Notes: a model not told the origin generated them from the letters alone. 64,000 nucleotides of DNA from VRUE01 sp963753245 (GCA_963753245.1 CAVWBK010000011.1:62001-126000); one strand, 5' to 3'; positions 43,011-52,028 are shown, numbered from the stretch's first letter. Numbers and translations are program-made.

Positions 43011-43985
43011 TCAGATCCTCATCGCCGCCAATCCCTGCTCGTGAGTGATCAACGGCTGGTAGCCGAGCTCGCTGCGGGCCTTGGAGATGTTGATCGTGCA
43101 CTCCTGGGTCAGGATCCAGGAGCGGAAGGTGTTCATCGGCGGCTCACCCCGGAGCGGCAAGAACCTCCAGGCCGCCTCGCAGGTGCGGGCCAGGGGAGTC
43201 GCGCTCCAGGCCGGGAGGCTGCGATTGGGCGGCTCGATCCCCTGGGTCGCCAGCATCGCGGTGATGAACTCGCGGAAGACAACCGGCTCCCCATCGGTGA
43301 GGAAGTAGGCCTCACCCGCCCTCCCCCTTTCGGCAGCCAGCAGTAGGCCCTCGACGACGTTATCGACGTGGGCGGTATCGGTCACGTTTCGGCCGCCTCC
43401 AACCCAGGCGAACCTCCCCGCTTGGACCGTCGCGACCATCTCCGGCAGCAGGGTGGTATCGCCCCGGCCCCAGACGAACCGGGGACGCAGCACGACTGTC
43501 TCAAAGCCCGCGCGGTTGGCGGCGCGCACGGCTTGCTCGGCCCTCGCCTTGGTTGCCGGGTAGGGGGCCGGCGAGTCGGGTCGCAGCGCTGCCGTCTCAT
43601 CAACTCTGATCAGCGGCTTCCCCGCCATCAGCGCGGCCTCAGTGCCGCAGTGCACAAAGCGGCCCACGCCGGCTTCCGCACAGGCTGCAAGCGCATTGCG
43701 GGTGCCCTCGACGTTGCCGCGCTCGAACTCCACCCAGGGGCCCCACTCACCCAGCCGCGCGGCGAGGTGAAAGGCGACTCCGCAACCAGCGGCGCCGGAG
43801 ACGAGCGCGGCGCGGTCGCCGAGCTCGCCGCGGACCGCCTCGGCGCCGAGGGCCTCGACCCTCGCCGCCGCCGTGTCTGAGCGTGCTAGAGCACGCACCA
43901 GCCAGCCCTCGCCGTGCAGGCGCTCGATCAGGCGCCCGCCGATGAAACCCGAGCCGCCGGTGACGAAGGCCGCGCTCTCGCTCAT
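43011..43985 (-). CDS. NAD(P)-dependent epimerase/dehydratase family protein (3-beta-HSD-like)
   Basis: Extended SDR with FVTGGSGFIGGRLIERL (cofactor loop), VAFHLAARLGEWGPW, the active-site APYPATKARAEQAV (YxxxK intact) and VLRPRFVWGRGDTTLLPEMV. The pattern fits the sterol/3-beta-hydroxysteroid dehydrogenase-like group of extended SDRs. ATG 43985 gives MSESAAFVTG, 324 residues; ATG 44009 would overlap the cyclase stop. It directly follows the cyclase/ATPase gene, so the two may share a transcript. Confidence 0.87.
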   Translation of the reverse strand: MSESAAFVTGGSGFIGGRLIERLHGEGWLVRALARSDTAAARVEALGAEAVRGELGDRAALVSGAAGCGVAFHLAARLGEWGPWVEFERGNVEGTRNALAACAEAGVGRFVHCGTEAALMAGKPLIRVDETAALRPDSPAPYPATKARAEQAVRAANRAGFETVVLRPRFVWGRGDTTLLPEMVATVQAGRFAWVGGGRNVTDTAHVDNVVEGLLLAAERGRAGEAYFLTDGEPVVFREFITAMLATQGIEPPNRSLPAWSATPLARTCEAAWRFLPLRGEPPMNTFRSWILTQECTINISKARSELGYQPLITHEQGLAAMRI

Positions 43986-43998
43986 CCGCGCGGCCGGC

Positions 43999-46900
43999 TC
44001 AACGTGCACCGGCGCTCAGCGAGTCGCGAGCGGCCTCGATCTTGCGCCGCGCCATCTGGTGCCCGCGCCGCTCGGCCTCCTCGCTCGCCTCGGCGAGCGC
44101 CTGCTCAACGCCGTCGACTCCGGCCGCGGCGCGTGCTTCGGCGAGGGTCTGCAGGGCGGGAGGGATTTGCCAGCCCATGCTGCGCTCTTGCGCGGTCCCT
44201 GTCGCCCATTCGGCCTCCGCAAGTGCCTCCTCGGCTCGGCCGAGGCCGATCAGCGCCCGCGCCCGCAAGGTTGAGCGCCAGCCCTCAGCCTCACCACCTG
44301 AGCCCATCGCCTCGCGATAACTGCGATCGGAGAGCTCGATCGTCTCGAGCGCTGTCTCGTAATCGCCTGCCTCAGATTCGACGTAGGCGAGCGCCGTCAG
44401 CGCGGTGCTGCGTGAGAAGACATCGCCCAGCTGTTCGGTCAGCTCGCAGTTGCGCCGCGCCAGTGAGCGTGCGGCCTCGATTTCGCCTCGATCGGCGCTC
44501 ATCAACGCCATCGATCCGCGGGTCCAGCCCTCGGTCTCGTGGTCACCCTGTTCGGTGGCGACCTTCAGTGCTTCCTCGAGCAGCGCTTCGGCCTCGCCGA
44601 GCTGATCGCGCTCGCGCAGCGCGACCGATTTGGCCATCAGCGCCCAGGCGACCGGCGAGGCGATCAGGATGCCACCACCGACGGCGCGGTCATCGTCGGT
44701 GAGCGCGAGGATCCGATCGACTGTCTCTTCCAGGCCGTCGAGGTCGCCGGCGCACATGTAGGCGTAGGCGCCGACCGCACGGACCGCGACCTGCAGGCCC
44801 GGATCGCCCGTCTCGTCGGCGAGCCGCGCGGACTCCTCGGCCGCCGCGACCCACGGAGCGGTGTGGTGGGCGACGCCGGGACGCGCCGCGATCAGCAATT
44901 TGAGCAGCGCCAGGGAGCGCACGTCGGCGGTCCGGGCCGCGATTTGCATCGCCTCCTCGGCGAGCGCCTCGGAGGCCGCCCGATCCATGCCGAGTCGCCA
45001 GGCGTAGTCGAGCTGCTGCATCCGTGAGAAAACCGCGAGGGCGGCGGTCTCCTCGGTCTGCTCGATTTGCTCGAGCTGATCGGCGAGCGTCATCACCTTC
45101 TGCCAAAGACGCAGCGCGTCCTGGGGGCGGGTATGGCCGGCCCAACGCGCCGCGCGCGCGGACCAACGCGCCGCCTCGAGGGTCTCGCCGCCGGCCTCCA
45201 TGTGGTTGGCAACCAGGGCGGCGAGCTCATCGAGTCGCTCGGGCTCGATCTCGATCATCGCCCTGGCCACGGCGACGTGGGTCTCGGCGCGGCGCTCGGC
45301 CAGCTGGCTGCCGTAGGCGACCTCGCGGGTCAGCGGGTGACGAAACGCGAAGATCCGTTCCGGATACATCTCGGCCTCGTAGAGAAATCCGGAATCGATC
45401 AGCTCGCAAGTCGCGGGGCTCATCTCCTCCTCATCGAGCCCGGCGCTCAGGCGCAGGGTTCGAGTGCGGACCTCCTTACCGATCACCGAGGAGACCTGGA
45501 GCAGGTTCTTGGCATCGGAAGCGAGCCGGTCGATCCGCGCGGCAAGAATCGCCTGAACAGTCGCCGGCACCCCGGTTTCCTCAACCGGCCGGGCCAATCG
45601 GTAGGCACCGCGCTCGCCCTCCAGATACCCGGCCTCGGCGAGCTCGCGGACGATCTCCTCGATGAAGAAGGGATTGCCCTGGGTGCGCTCGTGGATCAGC
45701 TCCTCGAGTCCGTCGAGGGAGGGGTCCTCACCCGTGAGGTCGCGTAGCAACTCGCCGGTGTCTGCCTCGCCCAGCGGCTCCAGTGCCAGGGTCCGGTAGA
45801 GGGGCGAGCCGGCCCATGGTGGTGAGTATTCGGGCCGGAAGTTGACCACCGCCATCGTCTTGGTGCCCTCGATCGAGGCGAGCAACTCGGCGAGCATCGC
45901 ATCGCTGCCCTCGTCGAGCCAGTGCAGATCCTCGACCACAACGACGACCGTGTGGCGGCGATTGGGAGCGTTGATCAACCTGCAGACGATCCGCCCCAGG
46001 GCCCGTTGGCGCGCCTCGCCGCTCATCTGGGGAACGGGCCGATCGGGGTCGGGCACGCCGAGGAAGTCAAAGAGAATCGGGAGCTCCTCGGCGAACCCGG
46101 GATCGAGCAAGAGCGCCCGCCCGGCGATCTTCTCGCGGGCGATGCGCTCGGCCTCGCGGTCGCCGATCCCAAAATAGGCGCGCAGCATCTGCAGGACCGG
46201 CATGTAGGGGATCGTCTGGCCGTGAGACTGCGCCTGGGCTTCGAAGACCTCGATCCCCTTGGTGCGGGTGAGCTCGGCGAATTCCAGACACAGCCGACTC
46301 TTGCCGATGCCGGCTTCGGCAACCACTCCGAGCAGGGCCCCCTCACCGCTGTCGGCTCGCTCCAGGGCCTCCTCGAAGACGGTCATCTCGGCGGAGCGCC
46401 CGACAAAGCGCGAGAAGCCCCGCTCGCGGGAGAGGTCCAGTCGTGAGCGCGCTTCGCCGATGCCCTGGAGCTCGAAGACCTCGATCGGATGGCTTGAGCC
46501 CTTGATCTCGAACTCGCCGAGATCCTCGAGTTCGAGAAAGCCGCCGGCGAGGGCGGCCGTGTGCTCGGTCAGGTAGGCCTTGCCGGGCTCCGCCAACGCC
46601 TCCATTCGCTGGGCGAGACCGACCGTATGGCCAATCGCCGTGTAATCACCCTCGGCGCCGGGACCGATTGCGCCGGCGACGACCTCGCCCGAGTTGACCC
46701 CGATGCGGACCGAGAAGTTCAGTCCCTCGGCCCGGCGTAGATCGGCGGCATAGCCGGAAACGTCGTCGAGCATCCGCAGGGCGGCGTAGCAGGCGCGCCT
46801 GGCGTGATCCTCATGGGCGATCGGCGCGCCAAAGACGGCCATGATTCCGTCACCAGTGAATTTGTCGACGGTGCCTTCGAACTCGGCGACCGCGTCGGCA

Positions 46901-47046
46901 AGGATCGAGAAGAAACGCTGCATGATCGTGCGCCACTCCTCAGGATCGTGCTGCTCGGCGAGGTCCATCGACCCCATCACGTCGGCGAACAGAACACTGA
47001 CCTGCTTGCGCTCGGCGGCGAGCGCGTCGTTTGGGACTTTGCTCAC
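43999..47046 (-). CDS. Class III nucleotidyl cyclase-AAA ATPase-TPR signalling protein
   Basis: 1015-residue multidomain protein. Residues 15-190: adenylate/guanylate cyclase domain with metal aspartates in VSVLFADVMGSM and KFTGDGIMAVFG. Residues about 215-520: AAA/STAND ATPase with Walker A VVAEAGIGKSRL and Walker B VVVVVEDLHWLDEGS. Residues about 600-1015: TPR-like helical repeats (ALRLWQKVMTLADQLEQIEQ and following). No membrane segment or LuxR HTH, so output would be cyclic nucleotide or protein contacts. GTG 47046 start. Such proteins are common in actinobacteria; the signal is unknown. Confidence 0.9.
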   Translation of the reverse strand: MSKVPNDALAAERKQVSVLFADVMGSMDLAEQHDPEEWRTIMQRFFSILADAVAEFEGTVDKFTGDGIMAVFGAPIAHEDHARRACYAALRMLDDVSGYAADLRRAEGLNFSVRIGVNSGEVVAGAIGPGAEGDYTAIGHTVGLAQRMEALAEPGKAYLTEHTAALAGGFLELEDLGEFEIKGSSHPIEVFELQGIGEARSRLDLSRERGFSRFVGRSAEMTVFEEALERADSGEGALLGVVAEAGIGKSRLCLEFAELTRTKGIEVFEAQAQSHGQTIPYMPVLQMLRAYFGIGDREAERIAREKIAGRALLLDPGFAEELPILFDFLGVPDPDRPVPQMSGEARQRALGRIVCRLINAPNRRHTVVVVVEDLHWLDEGSDAMLAELLASIEGTKTMAVVNFRPEYSPPWAGSPLYRTLALEPLGEADTGELLRDLTGEDPSLDGLEELIHERTQGNPFFIEEIVRELAEAGYLEGERGAYRLARPVEETGVPATVQAILAARIDRLASDAKNLLQVSSVIGKEVRTRTLRLSAGLDEEEMSPATCELIDSGFLYEAEMYPERIFAFRHPLTREVAYGSQLAERRAETHVAVARAMIEIEPERLDELAALVANHMEAGGETLEAARWSARAARWAGHTRPQDALRLWQKVMTLADQLEQIEQTEETAALAVFSRMQQLDYAWRLGMDRAASEALAEEAMQIAARTADVRSLALLKLLIAARPGVAHHTAPWVAAAEESARLADETGDPGLQVAVRAVGAYAYMCAGDLDGLEETVDRILALTDDDRAVGGGILIASPVAWALMAKSVALRERDQLGEAEALLEEALKVATEQGDHETEGWTRGSMALMSADRGEIEAARSLARRNCELTEQLGDVFSRSTALTALAYVESEAGDYETALETIELSDRSYREAMGSGGEAEGWRSTLRARALIGLGRAEEALAEAEWATGTAQERSMGWQIPPALQTLAEARAAAGVDGVEQALAEASEEAERRGHQMARRKIEAARDSLSAGAR

Positions 47047-47104
47047 GCCAGGTCATGTTACGCCGGCCCGTCGACCCGGCGCTGGGCCCGGGTAGGGTGC
47101 GATC

Positions 47105-47944
47105 GTGCGATCGGTCCTGATCAGCGGTGCCTCGACCGGAATCGGAAGAGCCACTGCGCTGCGTCTCGACGCGGCCGGTTGGCTGGTATTTGCCGGGGTG
47201 CGTCGCGAGGTTGACGCCGACTCGCTGCGCGCGGAGGGCTCCGAGCGCCTCTCGCCGCTGTTGCTCGATCTCACCGATGCCGAGCAGATCGCTGCGGGCG
47301 CGCGCGAGATTGCCGAGCGCACCGGAGCGGCCGGGCTCGATGGCCTTGTCAATAACGCCGGGGTCGGCATCCCGGGACCGCTGGAGACGATTCCGATGGA
47401 GGATTTTCGACGCCAGATCGAGATCAACATGATCGGCCACGTCGTCGTGACTAAGGCGCTGCTGCCCTCGATTCGGCCGGCCCGCGGGCGGATTGTCTTC
47501 ATCAGCTCGATCGGTGGCCTGATCGCGTTCCCGATGAACGGGGCCTATCACGCTGCCAAGTTCGGGATTGAGGCGCTCGGCGATGTCTTTCGCCAGGAGC
47601 TGGGGCCATCGGGAATCTCGGTCTCGATCATCGAGCCGGGTTCGATCGAGACTCCGATCTGGGAGCGCAGCGATCGCGAGATCGATGCCCTGCTCGAGCG
47701 CGCGCCGCAGACCGAGGAGCTCTACGGAAAGCAGGTCACCGCGATGCGCCGCCTCAGCAAGGGCATCGCCGAACGTGGCATTCCCGCCGATCGTGTGGCT
47801 GCGCAGGTTGAGCACGCGCTCACCGCGCGCCGTCCGCGCACTCGCTATCTGGTCGGCCGGGACGCCAAGGTCCAGGCTCGCCTCAGGCATCTGATCCCGA
47901 CCCGGCTCTGGGATCGGATCGTCGCTCGGGCGACCGGGTTCTGA
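47105..47944 (+). CDS. Short-chain dehydrogenase/reductase
   Basis: 279-residue classical SDR: SVLISGASTGIGRATALRLD, GLVNNAGVGIPGPLE, VFISSIGGLIAFPMNG, the active site GAYHAAKFGIEALGD (Y/K intact) and SIIEPGSIETPIWER. The acidic/small residue after the first strand leaves cofactor preference open. The C-terminal 60 residues (RTRYLVGRDAKVQARLRHLI) resemble retinol-dehydrogenase-type SDRs. GTG 47105 is the start, divergent from the cyclase gene by 58 bp. Confidence 0.88.
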   Translation: MRSVLISGASTGIGRATALRLDAAGWLVFAGVRREVDADSLRAEGSERLSPLLLDLTDAEQIAAGAREIAERTGAAGLDGLVNNAGVGIPGPLETIPMEDFRRQIEINMIGHVVVTKALLPSIRPARGRIVFISSIGGLIAFPMNGAYHAAKFGIEALGDVFRQELGPSGISVSIIEPGSIETPIWERSDREIDALLERAPQTEELYGKQVTAMRRLSKGIAERGIPADRVAAQVEHALTARRPRTRYLVGRDAKVQARLRHLIPTRLWDRIVARATGF

Positions 47945-47956
47945 GCGTCCAAAAGC

Positions 47957-47985
47957 CTGAAAGCGCTGAGCGGGCCACCTATACT
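47957..47985 (+). promoter_or_regulatory. Sigma-70-type promoter of the nitrilase-tetR unit
   Basis: CTGAAA (47957-47962) and TATACT (47980-47985) are 17 bp apart, a good -35/-10 pair in a GC-rich genome. Predicted start of transcription is near 47992, just before the operator-like dyad. Confidence 0.55.
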
Positions 47986-47998
47986 GAGCCGACCCGAT

Positions 47999-48012
47999 TG
48001 ACTGGTCAGTCA
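47999..48012. promoter_or_regulatory. TetR-type operator before the nitrilase gene
   Basis: TGACTG-GT-CAGTCA, perfect 6-bp arms with 2-bp centre, located just downstream of the predicted promoter and 35 bp before the nitrilase start. The TetR encoded as second gene of this unit is the obvious candidate ligand, giving negative autoregulation. Confidence 0.65.
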
Positions 48013-48047
48013 GCCAGAAGTGACGCCCAGAGACCAGAGAGGAACGC

Positions 48048-48881
48048 TTGCGGGTAGCCGCGCTACAGCTCAACTCCAGCGACCAGAAGTCGCGAAACCT
48101 CGAGGTCGCCGAGCGCCTCGTGCGGGCCGCCGCCGCCGATGGCGCGGAGCTGCTCGCGCTGCCCGAGAAGTGGAACCTGCTGGCCGGCGGGGAGGCGATG
48201 CTCGCCGGCGCGGAGAGCCTGGCGGGCCCGAGCCTGCAAGCGGCTCGCTCATGGGCGCGCGAGCTGGGCGTCAACCTGCTCGCCGGCAGCATCTCCGAGA
48301 GCGCCGGGGAGAGGGCCTTCAATACCTCCGTATTGATTGGGCCCGACGGCTCTGATCTCGCCGTCTACCGCAAGATTCATATGTTCGATGTCGATCTCGG
48401 CGGGGTTCCCTACCGCGAGTCCGAGCACGAGCAGCCGGGCTCAGAAATCGTCTGCGCCGAGCTCGAGACGGGGCTGCGGATCGGACTCAGCGTTTGCTAT
48501 GACCTGCGCTTCCCGGAGCTCTTCCGAATCCTGGCGCTGCGCGGCGCCCGTCTGCTCGCCGCTCCGGCGGCCTTCACCGCGGTCACCGGGCGCGACCATT
48601 GGGAGGTCCTTCTGCGCGCTCGGGCGATCGAGAGCCAGGCCTTTGTCCTCGCCCCCAACCAGGTCGGCCAAGCGCCACCTCACTTCGATTCCTACGGACA
48701 CTCGGCGATCATCGATCCCTGGGGCGCCGTACTTGCGATCGCCGCCGATGGCGAGTGCTTCATCGCCGCCGATCTCGACTTCGCCGAGCAGGATCGGATC
48801 CGTGAGTCGCTGCCATCCCTGGCCAACCGCAGACCACGGGCCTATCGCTGGCCCGGGGAGCTGGTGGAGGCACAGCGCTGA
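48048..48881 (+). CDS. Nitrilase-superfamily carbon-nitrogen hydrolase (amidase, Nit2-like)
   Basis: 277-residue enzyme with the full Glu-Lys-Cys triad: ALPEKWNLLAGG (Glu), AVYRKIHMFDVDL (Lys) and IGLSVCYDLRFPELFR (Cys). The motifs are closest to the Nit/omega-amidase branch, which hydrolyses amides such as deaminated glutathione or alpha-keto-glutaramate; true nitrile hydrolysis is unlikely. TTG 48048 is preceded by AGAGAGGA. It shares its final A with the tetR ATG. Confidence 0.88.
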   Translation: MRVAALQLNSSDQKSRNLEVAERLVRAAAADGAELLALPEKWNLLAGGEAMLAGAESLAGPSLQAARSWARELGVNLLAGSISESAGERAFNTSVLIGPDGSDLAVYRKIHMFDVDLGGVPYRESEHEQPGSEIVCAELETGLRIGLSVCYDLRFPELFRILALRGARLLAAPAAFTAVTGRDHWEVLLRARAIESQAFVLAPNQVGQAPPHFDSYGHSAIIDPWGAVLAIAADGECFIAADLDFAEQDRIRESLPSLANRRPRAYRWPGELVEAQR

Positions 48882-49480
48882 TGGCCAAAGCTCCGCCGGT
48901 GGACAAACGGCGCAACATCCTCGACGCCGCGATCCGGGTCTTCGCGCGCCAGGGGTTTCACTCGACCCGGGTCGCCGACATCGCCGACGAGGCCGGGGTC
49001 GCCTACGGTCTCGTCTACCACTACTTCAACTCCAAGGATGAGGTGCTCAACGAGCTCTTCCTCGAGCGCTGGTCGCTGCTGCTGGCGGCAATCGAGGAAG
49101 CCGACGCCGGCGATGAGTCACCGCGTTCAAAGCTCGGCGCGGTGGCCGCCTTCATCGTTGATTCCTATCGTCATGACCCCGAGCTGATGAAGGTGATCAT
49201 CGTTGAGGTCACCCGCGCGGCGAACTCATTCGGCCGCACCCACCTGCCGGAGATCCGCCGAGCCTATGACTCGATCACAAAGATCGTCGCCGACGGTCAG
49301 GCGATCGGCGCCTTCCGTCGCGACATCGATCCGGCGTTTGCCTCGATGGCCTTCTACGGCGCAATCGAGCAATTGCTCTCAGGCTGGATCTTCGAGGTGA
49401 TCCCGGCCTCGGCGACCGACTTCGATCAGGCGAAGGGGCTTTTGGTCGCGACGATCTGTGACGGTCTCGAGCCTCGATAG
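48881..49480 (+). CDS. TetR-family transcriptional regulator
   Basis: 199 residues: RRNILDAAIRVFARQGFHST and IADEAGVAYGLVYHYFNSKD form the DNA-binding domain; the C-terminal domain (FIVDSYRHDPELMKVIIVEV) resembles TetR proteins that sense fatty acyl-CoA or related lipids in actinobacteria. Starts on the last base of the nitrilase gene (TGATG). Likely binds the dyad at 47999. Confidence 0.9.
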   Translation: MAKAPPVDKRRNILDAAIRVFARQGFHSTRVADIADEAGVAYGLVYHYFNSKDEVLNELFLERWSLLLAAIEEADAGDESPRSKLGAVAAFIVDSYRHDPELMKVIIVEVTRAANSFGRTHLPEIRRAYDSITKIVADGQAIGAFRRDIDPAFASMAFYGAIEQLLSGWIFEVIPASATDFDQAKGLLVATICDGLEPR

Positions 49481-49498
49481 GTAAGGTCGCAAAACGGT

Positions 49499-49633
49499 AT
49501 GGACAACGACATAGTCAAACGGCTGGTCTGGAGCGGCATGCTCACCCTGAGCAGCGCCCTCGCCAGCCTGCTCGCGGCGCGCGCCGCCGCGCTGCTCTGG
49601 CGCCGGCTCTTTGACGAGGAGCCGCCGGAGTGA
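49499..49633 (+). CDS. Very small membrane protein, DUF4235-like
   Basis: 44 residues, read directly from the DNA: MDNDIVKRLVWSGMLTLSSA then a continued hydrophobic helix (LASLLAARAAALLW) and a charged tail RRLFDEEPPE. The helix plus W-R-R and E-E-P-P end resembles DUF4235-type proteins that in actinobacteria stand before holin-3_6-like and DUF3618 genes, exactly as here. The stop overlaps the next start (GTGA). Supported mainly by coupling and context. Confidence 0.65.
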   Translation: MDNDIVKRLVWSGMLTLSSALASLLAARAAALLWRRLFDEEPPE

Positions 49634-50070
49634 CCGAGCCGCGCCAGAGATCGGTCAGCGAGCTGGTCTTCGACGTCTCCGAACGGACCTCGGCTCTGAT
49701 CCGCGAGGAGATCGAGCTCGCCAAGGCCGAGGTCTCCGCGAAAGTCACCAAGCTGTTGCGCGGCTCAGCTGTGGGAGTCGCGGCCGGCGTCTTTGCCTTC
49801 TTTGCCCTGATCTTGGTCATGGAGGGCTTCGCCTGGCTGCTGAACGAAGAGGTCTTCGACAACTCTTGGGCGGGCTTCTTTGTTGAGGCCGTCCTCTTTT
49901 TGCTGATCGCCGCTGGAGCCGGGTTCTTCGCCTATCGCTCGGTCAAGGCCGGGGCGCCGCCGTTGCCCGAGCAGGCGATCGAGGAGGCGAAGCTGATCAG
50001 GACGACGATCGAAGGCGAGCAGAAGGTGGCGACCCCAAACAGCAAGCCCCCGGCGGGGCCGGGCCAGTGA
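49630..50070 (+). CDS. Actinobacterial phage-holin-superfamily (holin_3_6-like) membrane protein
   Basis: 146 residues. An amphipathic N-terminal helix (ELVFDVSERTSALIREEIEL, AKAEVSAKVTKL) is followed by two membrane helices, GVAAGVFAFFALILVMEGFA and FFVEAVLFLLIAAGAGFFAY. This is the layout of the Phage_holin_3_6 family, a chromosomal envelope protein in actinobacteria that is not evidence for a prophage. GTG start overlaps the preceding stop; the stop overlaps the DUF3618 start. Confidence 0.85.
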   Translation: MTEPRQRSVSELVFDVSERTSALIREEIELAKAEVSAKVTKLLRGSAVGVAAGVFAFFALILVMEGFAWLLNEEVFDNSWAGFFVEAVLFLLIAAGAGFFAYRSVKAGAPPLPEQAIEEAKLIRTTIEGEQKVATPNSKPPAGPGQ

Positions 50071-50327
50071 GCGGCGCCGGCACCCAGCCCGAGCCGAAAC
50101 CGGCCTCGACTGCGGGGGCGCCGGGGCGCAGTCCCGAGCAGATTCGCCGCGATATAGATGCCCAGCGCCAGGATCTAGGCACTTCGGTCGAGCAGCTTCG
50201 CAACCGGGTTGCCGAGCTGACCGACTGGCGTCGGCAGGTCCGCGAACACCAGCGCGAGCTGGCGATCGGGGCAGCGGTTGTGGGCTTTGCGATTGGCGGC
50301 ATGATCGCCCTTCGCCGCCGCCGGTAG
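50067..50327 (+). CDS. DUF3618 family protein
   Basis: 86 residues with SPEQIRRDIDAQRQDLGTSV, EQLRNRVAELTDW and one C-terminal helix LAIGAAVVGFAIGGMIAL before a basic end. The RxDIxxxRxxLxxxVexL pattern is the DUF3618 signature. Last of three translationally coupled small envelope genes; probably membrane-anchored coiled coil. Function unknown. Confidence 0.83.
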   Translation: MSGAGTQPEPKPASTAGAPGRSPEQIRRDIDAQRQDLGTSVEQLRNRVAELTDWRRQVREHQRELAIGAAVVGFAIGGMIALRRRR

Positions 50328-50333
50328 CGCGCG

Positions 50334-51206
50334 TTATTCGAGCACAGACTTCGAGACGCTGCCGACGCCGAGCAGGCCGGGGCCGACATGGGCGCCGAGC
50401 ACCGCACCGATCTCGGAGACGAAGGTCGGCTCACAGCCAAATATTTCGCGGCAGTCATCGACCAGTGCCTCCGCGGTCGCGAGGTCCTGAATGTATTGGA
50501 CGACCCAGGCGTCATAGCCGTCCTCGTGGTGCTGGCGAGCATAATCGCGCAGCCGCTCGATCGAGCGGGCGCGGGTCCGCACGCGCTCGATTGGAGTGAT
50601 CTCTTCCTCGAGGGTGAGGATCGGCTTGATCTTCAGCGCCGAGCCGATCCAGGCTCTGGCGCCGCCGATTCGACCCCCGCGCCGCAGATACTCGAGGGTG
50701 TCGATCGCAAACCACATGCGCAGCTCCTGGCGGGCCTGCTCGGCGCGGGCGAGCACGCCACGGGCGTCCTCTCCGGCCGCGGCGGCCGCGGCGGCGGCGA
50801 GCACGCTGAGGCCCATTCCGCCGGCCGCCGAGCGCGAGTCGTAGACGTGGATCCGCTCGCCGCCCTTGCCTTCGGCGATCAGACGCTCGCGCGCCTGGCC
50901 GGCCGCCTCGTAGGTTCCCGAGATGCCGGCGGAGATGTGGACCGAGACGATTTCCTGGCCGCGATCAAGCAACGGCTCATAGACCGCGATGAAGTCGCCG
51001 ATCGAGGGCTGCGAGGTGGTCGCGCCCTCCTCCGAGGCGCGCAGGCGCTCGTAGAACTCGGGGTAGTCGGTGATCGCCAGCTCGGGTTGCTGGTCACCGT
51101 CGATCGAGACGTAGAGGCTGATCCGCTCAACGCCTCGCTCGGTGAGGAGCTCGGTGGGAAGGTAGGCCGTGGTGTCGCAGACGACTGCTGTCGAACTCAA
51201 GGTCAC
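50334..51206 (-). CDS. DegV family fatty-acid-binding protein
   Basis: 290 residues from GTG 51206. The first strand reads TAVVCDTTAYLPTELL; the ligand-site motif TTSQPSIGDFIAVYEPLL and HISAGISGTYEAAGQARERL, then DSRSAAGGMGL and IDTLEYLRRGGRIGGARAW follow, all DegV marks. DegV proteins bind a fatty acid and (as FakB) present it to a kinase for phosphorylation; no FakA gene is visible in this window. The upstream-open frame lacks coding character. 34 bp from the divergent Fe-S carrier gene. Confidence 0.9.
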   Translation of the reverse strand: MTLSSTAVVCDTTAYLPTELLTERGVERISLYVSIDGDQQPELAITDYPEFYERLRASEEGATTSQPSIGDFIAVYEPLLDRGQEIVSVHISAGISGTYEAAGQARERLIAEGKGGERIHVYDSRSAAGGMGLSVLAAAAAAAAGEDARGVLARAEQARQELRMWFAIDTLEYLRRGGRIGGARAWIGSALKIKPILTLEEEITPIERVRTRARSIERLRDYARQHHEDGYDAWVVQYIQDLATAEALVDDCREIFGCEPTFVSEIGAVLGAHVGPGLLGVGSVSKSVLE

Positions 51207-51240
51207 GGATTCTCTCAGACCGATCGCTACACTTTGTGAA

Positions 51241-51615
51241 GTGAGTGAGACCCAGACAGAGGCGATCACATTGAGCGCGAAGGCGGCCGACAAGATCGGT
51301 GAGCTGCTCGGTGCCCAGACCGACACCCAAGATCAGGCCCTGCGGGTCGCGGTTCGCGGTGGCGGCTGCTCGGGTTTCCAGTACGCGCTCGCCTTTGATC
51401 GGGTCAAGGACGATGACCACGTCTTCGAGGTCGACGGAGTTTCGGTGATCGTCGACAAGGTCAGCATGCAGTTTGTCTTCGGCTCAGAGGTCGACTACAT
51501 CGAGGGACTGCAGGGAGCGGGGTTCCAGGTCAACAACCCCAATGTCGTCGCCGCCTGCGGCTGCGGCTCCTCCTTCCAGGTCAAAGATGACGCGGCAGAA
51601 GCCGCGAGCGTCTAA
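51241..51615 (+). CDS. A-type iron-sulfur carrier protein (IscA/ErpA family)
   Basis: 124 residues from GTG 51241. Three cluster-binding cysteines are present: VRGGGCSGFQYAL and the C-terminal ACGCGSSF. The fold motifs (ITLSAKAADKIGELL, VDYIEGLQGAGFQVNNPNVV) are standard. It delivers Fe-S clusters to apo-proteins. A TACACT at 51228-51233 placed 8 bases before the GTG would suit a leaderless transcript. Convergent with the CGFS glutaredoxin gene 29 bp away. Confidence 0.92.
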   Translation: MSETQTEAITLSAKAADKIGELLGAQTDTQDQALRVAVRGGGCSGFQYALAFDRVKDDDHVFEVDGVSVIVDKVSMQFVFGSEVDYIEGLQGAGFQVNNPNVVAACGCGSSFQVKDDAAEAASV

Positions 51616-51644
51616 CCCCTGAGACCAAAAGCAGAAGCGCGCAG

Positions 51645-52028
51645 CTATTCGATCTGTAGCGGCGGCGAGGGGGCCGGCGCGGAGGCGGCCGGGATCTCGG
51701 GTTGCTCGACGCCGAGTGCCTCGGCCAACTCGCCTGACTCGAACATCTCCTCGACCAGGTCGGCACCACCGATCAGTTCGCCCTTGACGTAGAGCTGCGG
51801 GAAGGTTTGCCAGTCAGAGAGCTCCGCGGTCACTTCGCGCAGCGGCTGCAGGGCAGGCAGGACGTCGATCGCCCCGTACTCGACGTCGATCGCGTCGAGC
51901 ACCTGGACGACCCGCATCGAGAAGCCGCAGCGCGGCATCTCCGGGGTGCCTTTCATGAAGAGCAGCACCTCGTTGGCGGCGATCAGCTCTTCTACTTTTT
52001 GTTTGAGCTCGGGGTCGGCCATTGCCAA
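51645..52028 (-). CDS. Monothiol (CGFS) glutaredoxin, Grx4-type
   Basis: 127 residues with the monothiol site MPRCGFSMRVVQ, the glutathione-binding TFPQLYVKGELIGGADLVEE and LLFMKGTPE, exactly the Grx4/Grx5 signature. Such proteins bind a [2Fe-2S] cluster together with glutathione and with BolA. A Pro/Ala-rich tail of about 20 residues (PEIPAASAPAPSPPLQIE) is extra. ATG 52028 or 52022. It is the last gene of the reductase-BolA-Grx unit. Confidence 0.93.
   Translation of the reverse strand: MAMADPELKQKVEELIAANEVLLFMKGTPEMPRCGFSMRVVQVLDAIDVEYGAIDVLPALQPLREVTAELSDWQTFPQLYVKGELIGGADLVEEMFESGELAEALGVEQPEIPAASAPAPSPPLQIE

Noticed and set aside
49630..50070. Holin-like protein as a hint of a prophage
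   Set aside because: It belongs to the chromosomal actinobacterial chain with DUF4235-like and DUF3618 genes; no other phage gene is present.
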